From: Akkermansiaceae bacterium
GTDB taxonomy: Bacteria; Verrucomicrobiota; Verrucomicrobiia; Verrucomicrobiales; DEV007
DNA: 64,000 nt
Direction of reading: 5' to 3'
Assembly: GCA_024233005.1 (NCBI GenBank)
Contig: JACKQE010000007.1
Location: 1-64,000 of the forward strand
Shown: positions 62,327-64,000 of the stretch, piece by piece
How the letters are laid out: the number at the start of each line of letters is the position of its first letter
How positions within the stretch are numbered: position 1 is the stretch's first letter
Program-made: the position numbers and the translations under genes
The notes under the pieces: generated by a model
Told to the model about the DNA's origin: nothing
Database searches by the model: none
What the model saw: the letters and a program-made list of their open reading frames with translations, nothing else

Positions 62327-63595
62327 TCACGTGGCCTCGCTTTTGCCATTGAGAAACCAGGTTCTCAGTTCGCCTTTGCCTTTTATCTGAATTATTCCCC
62401 GCTCCTCAAGGACAAAGCCGGTTCCCAACTGTTCACGGGTGGTTGCTTCCACTTGGATGCGCCCGGGCAGGCAGGAGGATTCGAGGCGGCTCGCGGTGTT
62501 CACGGTGTCTCCCCATAGATCGTAAAGGAACTTTTTCCGGCCGATCACGCCTGCGACGACCGGGCCCGTGGCGATGCCGACCCGGAGTTGGAGGGAATGG
62601 CCGCCAGGGCTTTGGATGGAGGCGATGGTTTCCTGCATGTCCAAGGCGATGGCCGCCACTTTCGAGGCATGCCGGGGATCCGGCAGCGGCAGTCCACCGG
62701 CCAGCATGTAGGCGTCGCCAATGGTCTTGATTTTCTCCAGACCATAGGCCTCCACGAGGGCGTCAAACCGGGTGAACACGTCATCCATCATCTGTACGAT
62801 TTCCCGTGGGGTGAGAGATTCGGCCATGGGAGTGAAGCCCACCAGATCTGCAAAGAGGACCGTCACTTCATGAAAGCCATCGGCGATCGTGGAGGGGTCA
62901 TCCATCAGCCGGGTGGCCACACTGGGGGGCAAGATGTTGAGGAGCAGTCGATCGGCTCGGTCTTTCTCATAGACGGCCATGCATTCCGCCCTCCACGTAG
63001 TGTCGCGAACTACTTTTCCCGCCAGAAAGGCCAGGATCAGACAACCGCCGGTCACTGCCAGCTCCATGGCGAGGCGGACCCCGGATCGATGCACCGGAAC
63101 GAGGGGCTCGTGCCAGGTGCGGAGGATCAGAAAGGCGGTGAAAGTCAGGCCGGTGAGCAATGTCGCCAGAAGGAGGTGAACCTCTTTACCGGGAGGGAAC
63201 AATGATGGCAGGATAAATCCCAGAATCACCAAAAACAGATGGCTTGGAGCCAGGCTACCGAAGATCCAGCCCATTTCTACGATGAGCAGGCAATTCCACA
63301 CCACCAGGCACCACCGCGCGGTGTCGTAGCGGCCACGGTGATTGAGCCAGACTGGAATGAGGAACGGCAGCACGGACAATCCGCGCGCCAGAATCAAGGT
63401 GGCCTCTCCCCGGGTGGTGTGTCCCCAATCGGTGATCAGCGGGATTTCCCAAAAGAAAAAGGCCAGAGCGGCGGCGCTGGCAATCAGGGCCGCCGCATTG
63501 CAGAGCCGGATGTGTTTCGCATCAAATGCGGGCATCCCGGAAGGCACTCCGATGTCGAAGATCCGAAACCGTTTGCTGGTCTGGTAGGGTTTCAT
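62327..63595 (-). CDS. Membrane-bound class III adenylate/guanylate cyclase
   Basis: 422 aa from ATG at 63595. Five or six membrane helices lie in the first about 205 residues (ALIASAAALAFFFWEI, LFLVILGFILPSLF, LLLATLLTGLTFTAFLIL, LAVTGGCLILAFLAG). A linker leads into a class III catalytic domain: ILPPSVATRL, VTVLFADLVGFTPMAESL (metal Asp), IKTIGDAYMLAGGLP (second metal Asp), GIATGPVVAGVIGRKKFLYDLWGDTVNTASRLES (transition-state Asn/Arg region). It makes cAMP (or cGMP) at the inner membrane. No receptor gene adjoins it. Confidence 0.92.
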   Translation of the reverse strand: MKPYQTSKRFRIFDIGVPSGMPAFDAKHIRLCNAAALIASAAALAFFFWEIPLITDWGHTTRGEATLILARGLSVLPFLIPVWLNHRGRYDTARWCLVVWNCLLIVEMGWIFGSLAPSHLFLVILGFILPSLFPPGKEVHLLLATLLTGLTFTAFLILRTWHEPLVPVHRSGVRLAMELAVTGGCLILAFLAGKVVRDTTWRAECMAVYEKDRADRLLLNILPPSVATRLMDDPSTIADGFHEVTVLFADLVGFTPMAESLTPREIVQMMDDVFTRFDALVEAYGLEKIKTIGDAYMLAGGLPLPDPRHASKVAAIALDMQETIASIQSPGGHSLQLRVGIATGPVVAGVIGRKKFLYDLWGDTVNTASRLESSCLPGRIQVEATTREQLGTGFVLEERGIIQIKGKGELRTWFLNGKSEAT

Positions 63596-63860
63596 GTTCC
63601 GGGGGGAGGGAACCCGGATCCTGAAGTCCCTCGACCTTCCCCTACGCCATCTAAGCGGACCGCAGGATCGGGAGCAATACGTTTCTGTGGGCATCTTGAT
63701 CCTTTCCGGAGCGAAGAATGTTCCGGAAATGCCAGAAGCGGGCCCGGTGGAAGCAATGTTGGTTTCTGTTTTTGATTTGCCGCAGAAGAAGTTTTCACCT
63801 AAAAACCACGTTGAGACCGTGGAGTGATCACCTCCGTCTCTCTACCGAAGGACTGGAATT

Positions 63861-64000
63861 ATGAAAGCACCTCTCTCATTCATCCTGCTCACTGGGGGAG
63901 CGATAGTGACTGACATACATGGTCAGACCGGTGAGGATCCTCTGGCGGTTTGGCGCAACGGCGTGACGATTCGTGCGGTCGCGCCCCAGGACGGCAGGCA
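63861..64000 (+). CDS. Exported protein, cut by the right edge
   Basis: 46 residues are visible from ATG at 63861, with an AAGGA element 7-12 bp upstream. They start with a signal peptide (KAPLSFILLTGGAIVTDIHG), followed by DPLAVWRNGVTIRAVAPQDGR. The mature N-terminus recalls verrucomicrobial exported polysaccharide-lyase-like or TolB-like propeller proteins, but too little is present to assign a family. Confidence 0.6.
   Translation, partial: MKAPLSFILLTGGAIVTDIHGQTGEDPLAVWRNGVTIRAVAPQDGR

Overview
The window is about 60% GC and looks like a chromosomal segment of a Verrucomicrobiota (PVC superphylum) bacterium. The evidence is a Chlamydiae/Verrucomicrobia-type small basic protein (59269-59424), three formylglycine-type sulfatases, several Tat- or Sec-exported TIM-barrel sugar-isomerase-like proteins, a PQQ-propeller protein, a very large Ala/Gln-rich DUF4175-like protein, LpxI (a Gram-negative outer membrane), and many starts without a Shine-Dalgarno sequence. 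No insertion sequence, integrase, rRNA or CRISPR array is visible.

Left end, 1-6.9 kb: an accessory conflict/signalling locus. A CHAT (caspase-like) protease gene runs off the left edge. It is divergent, across 80 bp, from a 915-aa NACHT ATPase with a C-terminal FGE-sulfatase (C-type-lectin-like fold) domain. A second NACHT-FGE protein (1070 aa) converges on the first. The last 109 bp of the two FGE domains (3456-3564 on +, 3688-3796 on -) are indel-free inverted copies. Their ends and centre are identical down to wobble bases, while 24 scattered positions differ, and both boundaries are sharp. This is the layout of the variable repeats of a diversity-generating retroelement (DGR). No reverse transcriptase or template repeat is in the window, so the DGR reading remains an inference. 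The CHAT protein and the second NACHT protein also share a Gly/Asn-rich motif of about 26 residues just before their main domains, resembling the amyloid-type adaptor motifs that couple NLR-like sensors to effectors. This locus is the best candidate for a poorly described system.

7-17.7 kb: mostly housekeeping. It holds tRNA-Leu(UAA), a GDSL hydrolase, RNase HII, a DEDD exonuclease, a GH57 branching-type enzyme, a GYF/RDD membrane protein, the rplY-pth-rpsF-ssb cluster with a good sigma70-like promoter, a small HTH protein, exported MsrA, two small lineage-type proteins and type I dehydroquinase. 17.7-32 kb: polymer catabolism and envelope genes (PQQ propeller, TIM-barrel isomerase, two sulfatases, DUF1254 protein, glycine-zipper lipoprotein, beta-lactamase-family hydrolase, MHS-type transporter), with an OGG-type DNA glycosylase and a COG2509 flavoprotein. 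32-46 kb: a NERD-nuclease/UvrD-type helicase fusion, Dus, an isomerase/MFS/NlpC-P60 group, an FHA-like membrane protein beside an exported M1 aminopeptidase with HEAT repeats, a third sulfatase and a soluble hybrid histidine kinase. 46-64 kb: the 1327-aa DUF4175-like protein, pyrD, rpsI-rplM, Tat-exported PhoX, ThrH, a LysM protein with a probably dead L,D-transpeptidase domain, accA-lpxI, the small basic protein, an RsuA-family pseudouridine synthase, a Hyi-like isomerase, a membrane adenylate cyclase, and the start of an exported protein cut by the right edge.

Most antisense open frames here, some over 500 codons, are GC-driven shadows and are not annotated.
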